Source: Brachypodius melanocephalos
Taxonomy: Eukaryota > Chordata > Aves > Passeriformes > Pycnonotidae
Assembly: GCA_013398615.1 (NCBI GenBank)
Contig: VZSR01000520.1
Span: 26,392,824 to 26,456,823 of the forward strand
Length of the DNA: 64,000 nt
Direction of reading: 5' to 3'
Below the pieces are notes generated by a model. The model was not told the origin of the DNA. It saw only the letters and a program-made list of their open reading frames with translations, and did not search any database. Within the stretch, counting starts at the first letter, position 1. Each line of letters opens with the position of its first letter. The position numbers and the translations under genes were made by a program. Shown piece after piece: positions 22,951 through 35,500 of the stretch.

Positions 22951-25174
22951 GTATAAAAGCTCCTTCTGAATGTAGTTTGTCTGGGTGGCTTCAACAGCAC
23001 TAAATATTACTTAGAGTTGTTCAGTTTCACAACATTCTGCAGGACAGGATAAAGATTGACAAGGTCCATTGATTCAAATGTCTTGGAGAAGTGCTTTAAC
23101 ACATTATCATGAATAATGTCTGCCAGACACTGCTTTGCAGGTCTCAATCAATCAGGGTCTGGATCCACACAAATTTGATTTCTCATAAATGTTCATCATT
23201 AGTATTTAGATTACACAGAGCCCGTGCTGGTGGGAAAAGGTGCTGGGGAGCTGTTTGCTTAATATGACTGATAAAGAAACCCTTACTATGACCTGTCTTT
23301 GCAGTTTTATACCACTCTGTTGAAAGGTTGGGGAGATTTATGATGCACAAAGTGCAAATTGATGGCTATTCTGGAGGAAAAGATATGTGACCTGGAAATG
23401 CCAAGTTCAGCGTAGCACAGAATTAAAGAACTGCTTTTCTGGTAAGCAGATTTGGAGCTCATTGCCACAGTGGCAAGGGAGCTGATTAGGTTGCAAACTG
23501 ATGCAGTGGACTAGTGATCTGCAACTAAGAGATGCTTAATCTCTCTAATAGTATTTTCTGGATATCGGACTCCTACTGAGTTACCTGCTGTGAAAAAAGA
23601 GGGATTTCTCCGATAAACATTGTCACTATAGAAAACAGGAACAAAGACCTTTTAAAGATGTCCTAATATGAAAGACATGCAATCTACAATCTAAATAAAA
23701 ACAAATCACAAAGATTCAAGAAGAAAGAAGGGACAACAAATGTCCTGTTTTCCAAGTGCAAAAATCTAGAACTGTAACAGTAACACTGGATGGAATTATC
23801 AGTTGGGCAAACTTTGCTCTGCTGAAAATACAGGAACAAAAAATATGACACGGAACAGAATAAATAATAAAGGTGTGGGAGGTGCAGAAGACTAGAAAAG
23901 CAGAGAGAAATTCAAGTGATGTTTTGAGTTTGAGAAAAGAGAACATCTTGGAGGTGAGGGGTAGGACAGATGACTGGTGAAAACAGAAGTTTTGGCTTTG
24001 TGGAGCATTAAAATTTGTCACAGTTTACTGAGAATTGGTGTCATTGTCCTTTGCAGTGTTAAAGACCTACTTTTCTCAGCTGGAAATCAGTTTGAATAAG
24101 TAGGAAGAGAAGTAGAAACAAGAACAAGGGGTATAAAGACAGAAAAGACAGTACGTATTTAAACTCAGTGTCTGTGTCTCATAAACACTGTGGTCTGATG
24201 TGGCAAGGCATTTTTCACTAAATCATTTACCTGTGTTACAAGACTGACTATTGAGCACAGGGAACTGGTAATTTTCATTAATGAGAAGAAATTTTATTTA
24301 ACTGGCATTACTGGAATATGGTGGGATGATCTGTATATCTAGAATAGTAGAAAACACCATAGACAGTGCATCAGAAATTGAGGGAAACAGCCCAGCCCTC
24401 CATGGATCACAGCAGAGGAACATGACTTTTTGGCACTTTACTAAACAATGTAAAATAATTGAGCTTGATTCCTTGGATTCATTACAAAGGAATAATCTAC
24501 TCGGAGCGTGGCTGCCTTCCTCAGAGGAGACTGAAGTCTCCATGAGATGGACAGTGTAAAAACTGCTTTTTCAGCAGTGCCCAGTTGCAGTGGGTTCTTG
24601 CCCTAGCCATGTTTATAGTTATCCCTGACACTTAGGAAGGACACATTTAGCAGAGACCAGTAAATTGTTTTCTTCTTCTTTCTATATTTTTATTGCTCGG
24701 TCCTCCACTCAGCAAGACCAACTCAAGTTTATGAGTAAATTTTTAAAAGGACAATTTTATTTACTTCTCTAATCTAGAGACTTCAACATTTTCATAAGCT
24801 ACATGAGCTTTATTCTGTGACATGAATAATTATCCCCAGAGGCACACAGTGTATTCCTCTGAGAATTAAATCCAAGCAGATTTCATAAAGGGAAAAAAAG
24901 GCTGTTGTCTTTCTCCATTTTTTTTTTCTCTTCTCTCAGAGGTGCTTATAACTAGATATTTCAAACCCCTGTCATGTGACAGACCCCACACTACCTGAAC
25001 ATCTCCTTCACTGTACAGAGCAATACACTACTGTGAAATGCAGATTCTGGTCTAATGTTCTGTAAGTAATGTGCAAAAAAATAAAGCAACCCAACATGGA
25101 ACCCCCTTGACACTGTAGCTGGTGGATTCATCAGGTGCTTGTTTCAGTGCTCAAAAGAACAATTTTGAAATCAG
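22951..25174. other. Non-coding stretch, no gene supported
   Basis: Only short frames are present, including a 101-codon antisense one at 23716-24021 without splice context. I recognise no repeat. Confidence 0.55.
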
Positions 25175-25288
25175 TTCTCTTCTCTTCTCTTCTCTTCTCT
25201 TCTCTTCTCTTCTCTTCTCTTCTCTTCTCTTCTCTTCTCTTCTCTTCTCTTCTCTTTCCTTTCTTTCCCCTCCTCCTCTTCTCAGCTT
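25175..25288 (+). repeat. (TTCTC)n microsatellite and polypyrimidine tract
   Basis: About 16 near-perfect tandem copies of the pentamer TTCTC run from 25175 to 25256. An imperfect C/T tract continues to about 25288. Long pure polypyrimidine-polypurine mirror repeats like this can adopt triplex (H-DNA) structure and are prone to length change. The open frames on both strands here (LLFSS and KRREE repeats) are translations of the microsatellite and not genes. Confidence 0.97.
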
Positions 25289-28200
25289 GTTAAAACATTT
25301 CAAGAATAAAAGAGAAAGCTCAAGACATATGTTAGCAGAGGGGAAAGCAATAATGACTTGATGGCTTTTTGAGGGCATAGCCCTTTTGTTTTCAGCAAAA
25401 CACAACATCCCAATTTAAAAATTCTATCATCTATCCTCCTTTTGTCTATAGAATCATGGCCAGAATTTAAAGGGGGTACATTTCAATGCTTGTAGGAAGA
25501 AAACACAGTGGAACCTGTAAATCTCCTGTCTCCCATCAGAGGTCACCATCAACCAGAGTGTTCAGCCTCCAGGATCAGGCCCTGTATGAATCGTATCAGT
25601 TTTTCTGAAATTGTGTTAATTTCTTCTCTCAAGCCTGAACAAGTAACTTTCAGCTTTTTGGTGACAGAATGATCAAAGTGACAGGAATAGATGATTTATG
25701 TCAGCAGTAGGACTGGTTGGATTTTTGCATGTTATCCCCAGCACAGTCAGGCTAAGCAAATTGAAGAATCAGTAATTCTGCTGGCAAAATCTTTGCTTTC
25801 AGCAAATGCTGAGAAAGCTACACAGCTTCACCACTGCTGGGAACTTATTCTCAAGCTTGAAAATAAACCTGGAGTTAAAGGGTTCTTTTATCAAAACTTT
25901 TGCCTGCCCAGTGGAGCTCATCAAAATGCTTTCATCTGAATAGTTTTCCACCAGAAGATGGTGACTGGGTGGAATCCAAGTGCTCCACAAATCTGGTTTT
26001 GGTCGAGCTGGGGAACACAAGGACACTGCCAGGCTCCCTGTCTGTCCCTCAACTCTAAGTCCCCAGGGAGACACAGAGCTGTTTCAGTGCCAGGGAGGCC
26101 ATCTCCCCAGGATGCTGAGAGCAGAGAAGGATTTGAGAAAATCTATATTATTTGTTACAAAATATGACTCTTTTAATATGCCTACCCCATGCTAAATGCT
26201 GCTGAGTAAAAGAACAGTTATGCCTCTATAGTCCTGTAAGTACTGTACAAAATGATGGGTTCTGGAGTTAGCCAATTTGTGCTCACATCAAAGATGGCCT
26301 TTAAAGAGAGAAGTGAGAACATGTTGCCCTTTCTTTTATAAACACATCACCTTTGTTCATTCTTGGGTATGCTTTTCTCTGGGAGTGCAAGAAGTTTAAT
26401 GCTGGAGAGAAGGAAGTAAAAACAGAGTTTTTAAAACTGTTTTAAAAACACAGCATTTCAGCCCCCACATCTGCAAGAGTAGGAGTTAGGCTTCTTTGGT
26501 TCATTAAATTGACATAAACAATATTATTTTTTCCTTCTATATTTCATTGTTAATAATAATAATTCCCCATACCACAACCTTTACTCATTGGCTGTAACAG
26601 GTCTCTTGAGGGAGATAAAACACAAAGGAAAGCAGAAAGGGCATATGAACTGTATCTGATTGGAAACATGCCATTAGCATGAGGTGAATTGCAGGCATGT
26701 TTAGAAAATTGTACATTGCTACCTCAGTTCAAGTGCAGTACCTGCCCACTGGCTTCTCCAGAGTTACATCCAGGATAACATTCTTTTTAATGTTTCTATT
26801 TATTGCAAGTTAGCCAGTTAGACTTTATCTATAATGCTTAGAAGATAATTTATAATGCTGAGAAGCCATAAAGCACTGAGGAAGTTCTGACACTCCTATG
26901 ACTTACAGATACCCTTCCTTCATCCGCAGTTCCCTAAAATCTCTTTGGCTGGGTGAGAGCATGTGGTTTGGGAGACAAGAATTCTCAAGATTTTAAAATT
27001 CTCATTTAAGGCTGAAGCAGAGATAAAAGTATTATAATGTATTTAAGAATCCATTGCTAAAAGAACCAGCTGTTTGGTTTGGAAGCATTGGGTTTAGCTT
27101 TGCTCCAAAGAACATAATGTTTTCTTGTTTTTCTACAGAGCTCAAAAGTGCATCTTGAATGTTCTGTAAAATATATAATTTTTCTTAACTTTTCCATCTT
27201 CCTGAAACTGCAGACTTCAAACTAACCTGCTCAGGTTTCACTATTTACTGTTTTATGACGTTTCACGTGTATTTCTCACCCTTTACTTGATCATAGAATG
27301 AGGATTCCTTCCAGTCTTAGCTCCACAGGAGCTTCACTCTTTTAAAAGTACCTGATTCCCATATTCAGGGATGCAAATGAAAAAGAAGAGTGAAGAGCAA
27401 CATTGGGAAGGATGGCAAGATTATCCTGAAAGAACAAGAGAAATATGCAGGAAATGCAAACATGGTGAGGGCAATTGTGTGGTGTAGCTGCCACCACTTT
27501 GCTGATTCATTTCAGAAGTGAAGAATTAGTCCACAAAAGGGACAGAAATCACCCCAGAGAGAATAATCCAAGAAGATAATGTCTATTAGGCTTTGAAATA
27601 TGTGAAGGTTATGGAAGTCTGCTACATCAAATCCACACAGATCTTGAGCATTTGCAACTCCCTTTGCTATTCAGATATTTGGTCTTTTTCACAATATTGG
27701 CGAGTATTGAAAATACATCTAATCCTGTAAATACTGAAATTCTGCAGGCACTTCTCATTAGTTTTCTAGGATTAAAAAAAAAATTACTGTTTGAATCTAA
27801 CTCCTCTCCTTGGTCATTCTAATCATAAACACAATAATGTTTCCATCTTTGGAATTTTTCCTCTATGAAAATGACTGCAAGAGCCTTCTAAAAGAATGGG
27901 TTTAAGACTGGTAATTCTGAGTTACTGTATGTGTTCTACTTTAACAGGCACAACTATAGCAACTGGATAGGAAGGACCATAAAATGGTCCTGTGGATACC
28001 ACGGTGCTCACATGCACAGTCCCTCAGCACCTTACAGGGGCACAGTTTAATCCAAACTGACCATGCAAACAGTTCCTCAGGTACAGGACTAGTCTTTATT
28101 TCCCTGTGGTGTACTTCCTATCTCAGTGTTAACACATTGCACATGTTACCAAATAACTTTCTCAAAATTATTCTGATCATCCAAAAGATTTTGTTGCCCT

Positions 28201-29698
28201 TGCTGATTACCAGAAAATTTGCCTTTCATGTAGCATTCCATGTTCTTGGATACACGGTGTCCAAACACAAATTTTACTGAGTTAGTGAAGATGGTGAAGA
28301 AATATGGAAGCTACTACCAGCAGCCTTCATCAATAACCTGTCTGAACACAAAACATACAGAAAAGATACTACAGAAATTGTATCTCTAAGACAATGCTTA
28401 AACTGCTAGCACGTGAGTTTAATGAATGTGAAAAATGTGAGCTGAGATTTCTTTTGCAATTGTTTCACCTTCATGATTGTAGTGTGGCCAATCCAAAAAT
28501 GGAGATAAATCTGCCTTTAATAAAGAGAGTGGAATAAAATAAAATTGTGTTTATTCATAAAATTACATCTTATGCTTATTAAAATTAATAAAAAGTTCTT
28601 GATGTCCCGTCTGATTTGTTTAATGTATTTTCTTTTGTGCCTTTATTTTTCTAGTGCTTTTGCAGAGCAGCTAGTGAGGACTCAGAAGCATTAAAAGGCT
28701 TTGCTCTCTAAGGTGAGAAAGACATGGGTTAGGTCAATGCACACAGTGTTTTGCTGGGAAACTTGAGTCATCCTTAGTACCATATGGAGAAAAGCATTCT
28801 TTTTTTTTTTTTTCTTTCCTAGTACATATTTGATTGTTTCATAGAAGTCAATAAGACCTTTCCAAACCTTTCTCCTGGAGATGCTTGTAAAAATGCCACG
28901 TGATCTCCAATGTGTGCGAAATGGAAGTGATTCTTTCCCTCCAGAATGCTCCTTCATCACTAGGGAAAACACCTAAAACAAGAAGTTGGTTTTGTTTGGA
29001 CAGACTACACAAAGATGATCCCAAATCCAAAGGGAGAAAAGTTAAGTGTGTTTAAATTGTGGCTGTGTCAAGTGTGTTTCTGACTCATGCTGTTTGTGCT
29101 ATTCTCCCCTCCTGCCTCCCAGACACAGTAGTTATTTGGGATGCAGCCCAATAACACATCCAGCCACAATGCCTACAGCCACTTCAGGGTAGCTGTCTGG
29201 AAAGCAACATTAATTTTTTTTTCTGTTCAAGACAAATGGCAATTTAAGGGCCCCTTTGAAAGCAGAAACAGCGTTAGGTGAGGTTTGATTCTTTCCACCT
29301 GGGTATTTTTCAAAATTGATGCTGGGCTGCTGGTGTCATTAATAGTGATTTATTTCTTATTTAGTTACTCAGGCTGCAATTAGATTCTGCATAGTTCTTT
29401 CCAGGACAAAGACAAGAATAAAAGCTATGATCCCCAGACCTTCTAAATCACAGACCTCAGATACATCCTTTCTTAAGCAGAAGTTTGTGTGTCAGTCCTG
29501 TGGCAGGAGGAGGCTGCATCTGGGAGTGACTCTTAAATGTGGAGATGTGCTAAGATCATTCCTCAACACTCTGTGACAGGTTGCAAATCCAACCAGCCAA
29601 GTGCAACTGGGACATGAGATCCTAGAGAATATGATGCTGCATTGTAAATGAGTGATGAATGGAACTAGCTTCAGGGATAGTCAAAAGATTGAGACCAA
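25289..29698. other. AT-rich non-coding stretch, no gene supported
   Basis: Frames are at most about 98 codons and unremarkable. It contains a (TAA)n run near 26550 and a 17-base T tract near 28799-28814. I could identify no repeat family. Confidence 0.55.
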
Positions 29699-30660
29699 TT
29701 CACAGAATCACAGAATGGGCAAAGCTGTCCAGCCTCTCTGCTCAAACAGGGTCATCCTAGAGCACAGTGCATAAGATTGCATCCAGATGGCTCTTGAATA
29801 TCTTCAGTGAGGGAGACTCTGAAAATGCTCTTGCCAACCTGTTCCAGAGTGTGGTCACCCACACAGTAAAGTTTTTCCTCACACTCTGGTGGAACTTCCT
29901 GTGCATCGGTTTCTGCTCATTGCTTCTTGTCCGATTGCTTGGCTGAGAGGAGCCTGGATCCTTCCTCTAACACCCTTCCTTTGGATACTTGTGTACATTG
30001 ACAAGGCCCCCTCTCAAGAGGACCCTTTGTCTCCTCTCAAGCCTGAACAGGGTCAGCTCTCTCAGCCTTTCCTTGGGAGAGGGATGCTCCACTGCCTTAA
30101 TCATCTTTGTTGCCTTCTGCTGGACCTGTTCCAGGAGCTCCAATTCTTTTTTGTAGAGAGGAGCCCAGAACTGGGCACAACACTCCAAGACTTCACCAGG
30201 GCTGAGTAGAGGGGCAGGATCACCTCCTTCAACCTGCTGGCAATGCTCTTCCTAAGGCACCCCAGGATATCCCTGGCCTCCTTGGTCACAAGGGTACTGC
30301 TGGCTCATGAAGACCTTCTTGTCCACCAGGACCCCAGGTCCTTTCTCTCAGAGCTGCTTTCCAGCAAGCTGATTCCTATCCTGTACATGGGGTTATTCTT
30401 TCCTAGAACCCTGCAACTGCCTTTGCTGAATTTCAGAACGGTCCTTTCTGCTCATTTCTCCAACCTGTTGAGGTCCTTCTGAAGGGCTGCACAACCCTCT
30501 GGGGTATTGGTCACTCCTCCCAGCTTGCTGTATCAGTGAACTTGCTGAGAAGGCCTCTCCTCTTCATCCAAGCCATTGGTGAATAAGTTAAACAATAGTG
30601 GGGCCATTAAGAAAACTTATGAGGCGCTACTAGATACAGGCCCCCAACTAGACTCAATTG
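29699..30660 (-). repeat. CR1 LINE copy with broken reverse-transcriptase region
   Basis: This is the longest CR1 copy in the window, about 960 bp, antisense. On the - strand it covers the end of the reverse-transcriptase domain, the ORF2 tail and the 3' UTR. Recognisable peptides include LFNLFTNGLDE upstream of the catalytic site, ARDILGCLRKSIASR and REVILPLYSALV-like text, then QFWAPLYKKELELLEQVQQ and ATKMIK, then ERLRELTLF. At about 30531-30541 the usual F-A-D-D box reads as F-T-D-T next to a frame change. A further frameshift lies near 30165. The enzyme is therefore inactive. The element ends at 29699 with the CACAGAATCACAGAAT tail. Confidence 0.93.
29967..30289 (-). pseudogene. CR1 ORF2 C-terminal remnant (frameshifted)
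   Basis: Two overlapping frames carry consecutive pieces of the CR1 ORF2 protein. The frame at 30101-30289 has the ILGCLRKSIASRLKEVILPL segment. The frame at 29967-30188 continues with CAQFWAPLYKKELELLEQ and later RLRELTLF and VNVHKYPKEGC. The intact protein is an endonuclease/reverse transcriptase that copies CR1 RNA at a chromosomal nick; only its tail is represented here. The register switch near 30165 shows the copy has been broken since insertion. It lies inside the CR1 element at 29.7-30.7 kb. Confidence 0.85.
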
Positions 30661-31929
30661 CAAGAGTCTAAATCACTGTGTTCAGACTCACCAGACCTGA
30701 GGGAGATGTGAGTGTAGACACGAAGGGAACAGTAGAACATCACATGGTTCCAGGAACTTGTTCATCCATCTCTGAGTATTCATCCATGAACTGAGTATTC
30801 TATTTTTATATAAAGAAAAGTGGTTCTGAGGGAAAACAGGAGTGAAATGGGATGTAAGGACCAAAGTTCAGGGGGAAAAATAACAGAGCTAACTTGCTTT
30901 GCAGACGTCTTGTGATCTGACACTTCAAAACAGAACTTTTTTTTTTCTTTCTTTCTTTCACCAAACTGAGCAGGATGCTGTCCAGCCTGCCCAATACAAA
31001 CTGCTGCAGAGAAGAGCACAGAACTCATTAGAGATCTCTGTGCTAAATTTAAACACCTGCTTCACCTGGAGCTCAGGTCCTCTCCAGATTTGTACCCATC
31101 AGATAGCATTAATGTGGAAATACAAGATAGATTCTGGGACTTCCTCTCTATGAATTATAAGCAATCTCCTGACTGTCATCATTGAGAGAAATTCTGCAAT
31201 CCATGACAATTGTGTAGCAGGTAATTGTCAGCCAAGTTGCTGAATTGTCATCAAATATTACATAAACTATTCAATGCCTCAGTATTCATTAATCGGCAGA
31301 AAGAATGGGTATGACCTCGTAAACGAGAAAGGATGCATCTGTCTGATGGTAGAGGACTAGAGTTCCTGTTCTTTCATAAGAACAGAAGACAAAATAGCTC
31401 CAACAAGAGATCTTGATAATTGTGTTTACAAATGGCTTTTAGTGCCAATGTTCTTTGTCAGAAGGAAGGCCTGACTGGGTGCCCATTCTGCTCACCCAGG
31501 TTTAGCACAGGCTGCTAGTTGGACTGCCATGCTGTCTGCTGCTGAAGTACACCAGTGTGCCCTGATTGTGCCTTCCAAAGCATGTCTATCCAGCTGGGAA
31601 CAACATGGAGACAGAAAAGAGACTGCCTCTGACACCTGAAATCCTAGTCAACAACCGTTTAATATGTGATATTGTATTTCATACAGCTAACTTTAACTTT
31701 GTTCCTAATATTTTAGTCTTCAAAATTAGTTGTATTTCTTGATATATAATCCTTCTGGCTCTTGTGTTGATTTTATACTCATCACTGAATATTCAGGAAA
31801 CTCTATCAGCTTGGTGCTTTGTACCAGTGTCTTTCCAGGACATGTTAAAGGGACTCAGTGCCTCCACCTACCTTTGAGGAACATCAAAAGTAACCCCATT
31901 CTTGCCAGCGTGCTCTCTTTGTGATGCTT
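30661..31929. other. Non-coding spacer between CR1 and an LTR
   Basis: Contains a T-rich run grading into (CTTT)n near 30936-30959. Otherwise it has short frames with no support. I recognise no gene. Confidence 0.55.
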
Positions 31930-32514
31930 TGCTGGTTTTGTCAGGGGTAGAGTCAATTTTCTTCCCAGTAGCTAGTACAGGGCTGTGTTTTTGATTTGTG
32001 TTGAAAAAAGTGTTGATAACACAGAAATATTTTTGTTACTGCTGAGCAGTGCTTGCACAGAGTCAAAGCCTTTCCATCTCCTTGTACCTCCACACCAGCA
32101 GGGGCTGGGCTGCACATGGGGCTGAGAGGAGACACAGCTGGGACAGCTGGGACTGACTGATCAGAAAGGTTACCCACACCATAGGGTGTCCTGCTCAGCA
32201 TGCAAAGCTGCGGGAAGAAGGAAGAAATGGAGATGTTTGGAGAGAGCATCTGTCTTCCCAAGTTATAGTTATGTGTGCTGCAGCCCTGCCTTCCTGGGGA
32301 TGCCTGAACACCTGCCTGCCCATGGGATGGGGGAAATGAATTTTTTGTTTTGCTTTGCTTGCATGTGTGAATTTTACTTTTCCTAATTAATTATCTGTAT
32401 CTCAGCTTGCAAGTTTTCTCATTTTTAATCTCCAGATTCCCTCCCCCATCCCACCAGGAGAGTGAATGAGTGAGTAACTGGGGCTAAGCTGCTGGTTGGG
32501 ATTAAGCCACAACA
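31930..32514 (+). mobile_element. Solo ERVL-like LTR, older copy
   Basis: About 585 bp resembling an LTR family frequent in bird genomes. It shares with the element at 46662 the early block 'TAGCTAGTACAG.GCTGTG' (from about 31969), the 'GTTGATAACAC' region, the middle 'GGACAGCTGGGA' region and the 3' block CTCCCCCATCCCACC...GAGTGAGT...GGCTAAGCTGCTGGTTGGGATTAAGCCACAACA. The position where the sister copy has a TATA box reads CAGCATGCAAAGC here, so the promoter is lost. No matching target-site duplication is visible and no internal viral sequence adjoins it. It is a decayed solo LTR. Confidence 0.75.
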
Positions 32515-35500
32515 GAGGCCTCTTATTATTTCCCAGTTAAGTCTTGCCTTGCTTCATAGTCTTTGCACTCATCTTTCCAGTCCAAGTTTTGCTAAATTAA
32601 TAACCAGCTTTGTGTTACTTAACTTAGGCTACTACATATCCCCAATCCAGAAGATCATTTGTGTTAGCAAAAAAAGCTAAAGGTAGTCTGCTTTCTTAGT
32701 ATCCTTTTAAATTACTTTTCCATGATTGATGAGCTGAGACGATGGCATAAAGATTATTTATAGCATAACTCTTAATTCGTTTACTGGTCAATGTACTCTG
32801 TAGTTGTGACATTAAGTATATACTGTCTATTAGCTTTACTGACCTCAGACTTAATACTACACATTTATTTTCATTAAATTGCGTTTTCCATTTCTATGCC
32901 AAATGATAGAGGAGATCAAGGTCTAGATACAGTATTCCTTAATAGTACTTGCACCTTCAAATTATTTTTGCTGAATTTGATATGTGCTTTAGATAGCTGC
33001 ATGAAAATAGTTAAACATTTTTCATATAAGACAGGTTCTCCAAATGACCTCAAAAAGCTACAGTTAATAACAAGGAAAAACTTCCACACCTTTCCAGCAT
33101 GGTAAGTTAGTCACTGTTATTATACAAGTCCTTTCTTTAGGATATTTTAACCCTCAGGCAGTTTTACAGTGTTATCATTAGAGCTGAGCATTTCTTCTTT
33201 CAGCCAAAACTAAGCTTGTGGCAAAATTTAAGCTTTAATATTTCGTTACCCTAAAATCACGGTCCGAAGTGGCATTTGCTGTGTAAGCTGTAATATATTT
33301 TCTGGGCTAGAATTACAAAAATGGTGGAGAAGTTCTTATCTTCCTTTTGTCCAGCAGAAAATGCAATTCACGGTTCAGTGCAAGATCTAAACCTTACCTG
33401 TGGTTCCCTTCAAGGAACAACAGCTGAGCCACAAGTATTCTGCTGTTACTACCAGATTAAATGTGTAGTTTGTCACTTGTTTGAGCTGTTTCATTTAGTA
33501 AATACAATTAAACATTCTTTAGAGTACTTGGGTGTTTTGCTGCTTGTTGAGCGGCTGAGCTTTCATACTTTTGATCTATCTTAGAGACAAAGTCAGTATT
33601 TTGTACCAATCAGAAAATCTGTGGGAACTGAGGCTGACTGGCTGCTATCCCTTTCTGCCCAGCTGCTCAGCAGTCAGGGCAATCATTTAGGCAGTAAGAA
33701 TGGTGTCTGAATCTCCTCAGCCTGTGACCAGCTCAAAATTTCTCCTTTCTGGTGAATCTTGCTCAGCCTTGAATTATTGTTAACTGCAAAATACAGCATT
33801 TCCTTTAACAGGTTTGTGATTGTTACGCATAATTTCATTTGCTTATTTTTCCCCAAGCATACACCTGAGGTGACTCTTATACAAAGTGTCAATGAAATGA
33901 AATATCTTCAGTTGGTTTATCTCAAAAAGAAAAAAAAAGGGTTGGAATGAACCTTTCCAGATTTTTTGGTTCATTTGATGAATTGTAAATCAGTTATGAG
34001 TACACTGTTTATTACTTTTTGGTATAGTTCTGTGCAGTGGTCATGCTCAAACCATTTACCATGCAACTGGTAGAACACTTCCCCATTCCTTTACAGGTTA
34101 GATATATTTCTCTTTGCAGAGCATAACTGAACGAGATACCACAGCAGGGTGAAAACAAAACCTATTAAATACTAGGGGATAAATCCAATTCTTTTCACTG
34201 TCTCCATGAATTTGAGGAGGCTTTCAGAAAAGGAACTCACCCTCATGGATCAGTTTGATCCCCTCACTAGGATGTCTAAAGACTGGCTGGCAGTGGGCCA
34301 TGGAAAAGCAGAGTGAAAATTACAGCAGAGCCACTGCTTTACCCATTCTCTGGCTTCCTTGGAGAAATGGAAAATGCAAGGCCATGCTGGAATAAAGGCA
34401 CTGTCAGCTTGCACACCACTGTTTCTGAGTCATGCCTGAGTACTTGAAGTTGATCCGTGGGTTGGCATCAAGCAGTTAGAATATTTGTTTTCCATCAATA
34501 AATTATCATCTTGCAAGGCCTTAGATTTTGCATTTATTTAACCAAGGACAAAATTGTTTAACTATTCCACAGAATCATCAGGTGTTTGTGATTTTGTCAT
34601 GTTGTATGTGTCAAAGTGCCATGTTGCAGTGTAAAATGGGTGTCAGAGAAAAAGGGAAAGAATATTAGAAGCACAATGCTTCCCATTTGAACAGCCAAGA
34701 GTAATCTCAACAGAATATGCTGGAAAACAGGAAAAAATGCATTGAAGATGATCATAGTTTCAGAAGACTAAATCACCATTCATTATGAATAAGGGAGGAA
34801 CAGTGCACTAGACAACGAGTTTTTCTGATTTTGTGATACTCTAGAGACTGTTTTGGGGGACTTATCAATAGGAAAGTATATTAACTGCAATAAGCCTTTC
34901 ACTAGCTGAGCTCTTACATATATAAATTGAAACCTGAAATTTTCTTCACAAAGGATTTGGCTAATGGCACACTGTACTCCAGATGTTCTCAAAAGGTTAG
35001 CAGGTGGCTGCCCACTTTCAGTCTCAGCCAGGGAGTGGAAAATCCTCCTTGGCTACTCTTACTTGTCTTCTCTTTTAAAAGATAAGCAGATTTTCTTCAA
35101 TGTTTCAAATAAAATTGCTCTTTGAATGCCAAACAACCCAGGAAATCCACACCATACAGGTCTCAAAAAGGGTCCAAGACAAGTCTTTTACTACCAATGA
35201 GCAAGGAAATTGCTTACAATCTAAGCCAGGCTCTTTGAGGCTTTTTTCATTCATTCATTTTCCTGCTGTAGTCCAGGGTCTTGTAAGGCATGGGTAGTGA
35301 TTTTTCTTTGACTCCTACAAGAATGCTTTCCTCAGGAAAGAGCAAAGTAAAAATGGGGTAAGAGATGTGCTGCCTTTTCCTGTTTGATGAATCCTGACCT
35401 CCTTTCTCTTTTGGGGTCCTTTTCCCCTCCCTTTCTCATATGCTGCCCCTGTCATGGAGCTCTCCCATCCACCCTCCCCTGCTACTCAGGTCTCAGAGAA

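Noticed and set aside
25122..25408. Open frames encoding LLFSS and REEKR repeats on both strands.
   Set aside because: They are translations of the TTCTC microsatellite, whose pentamer period gives stop-free frames by composition.
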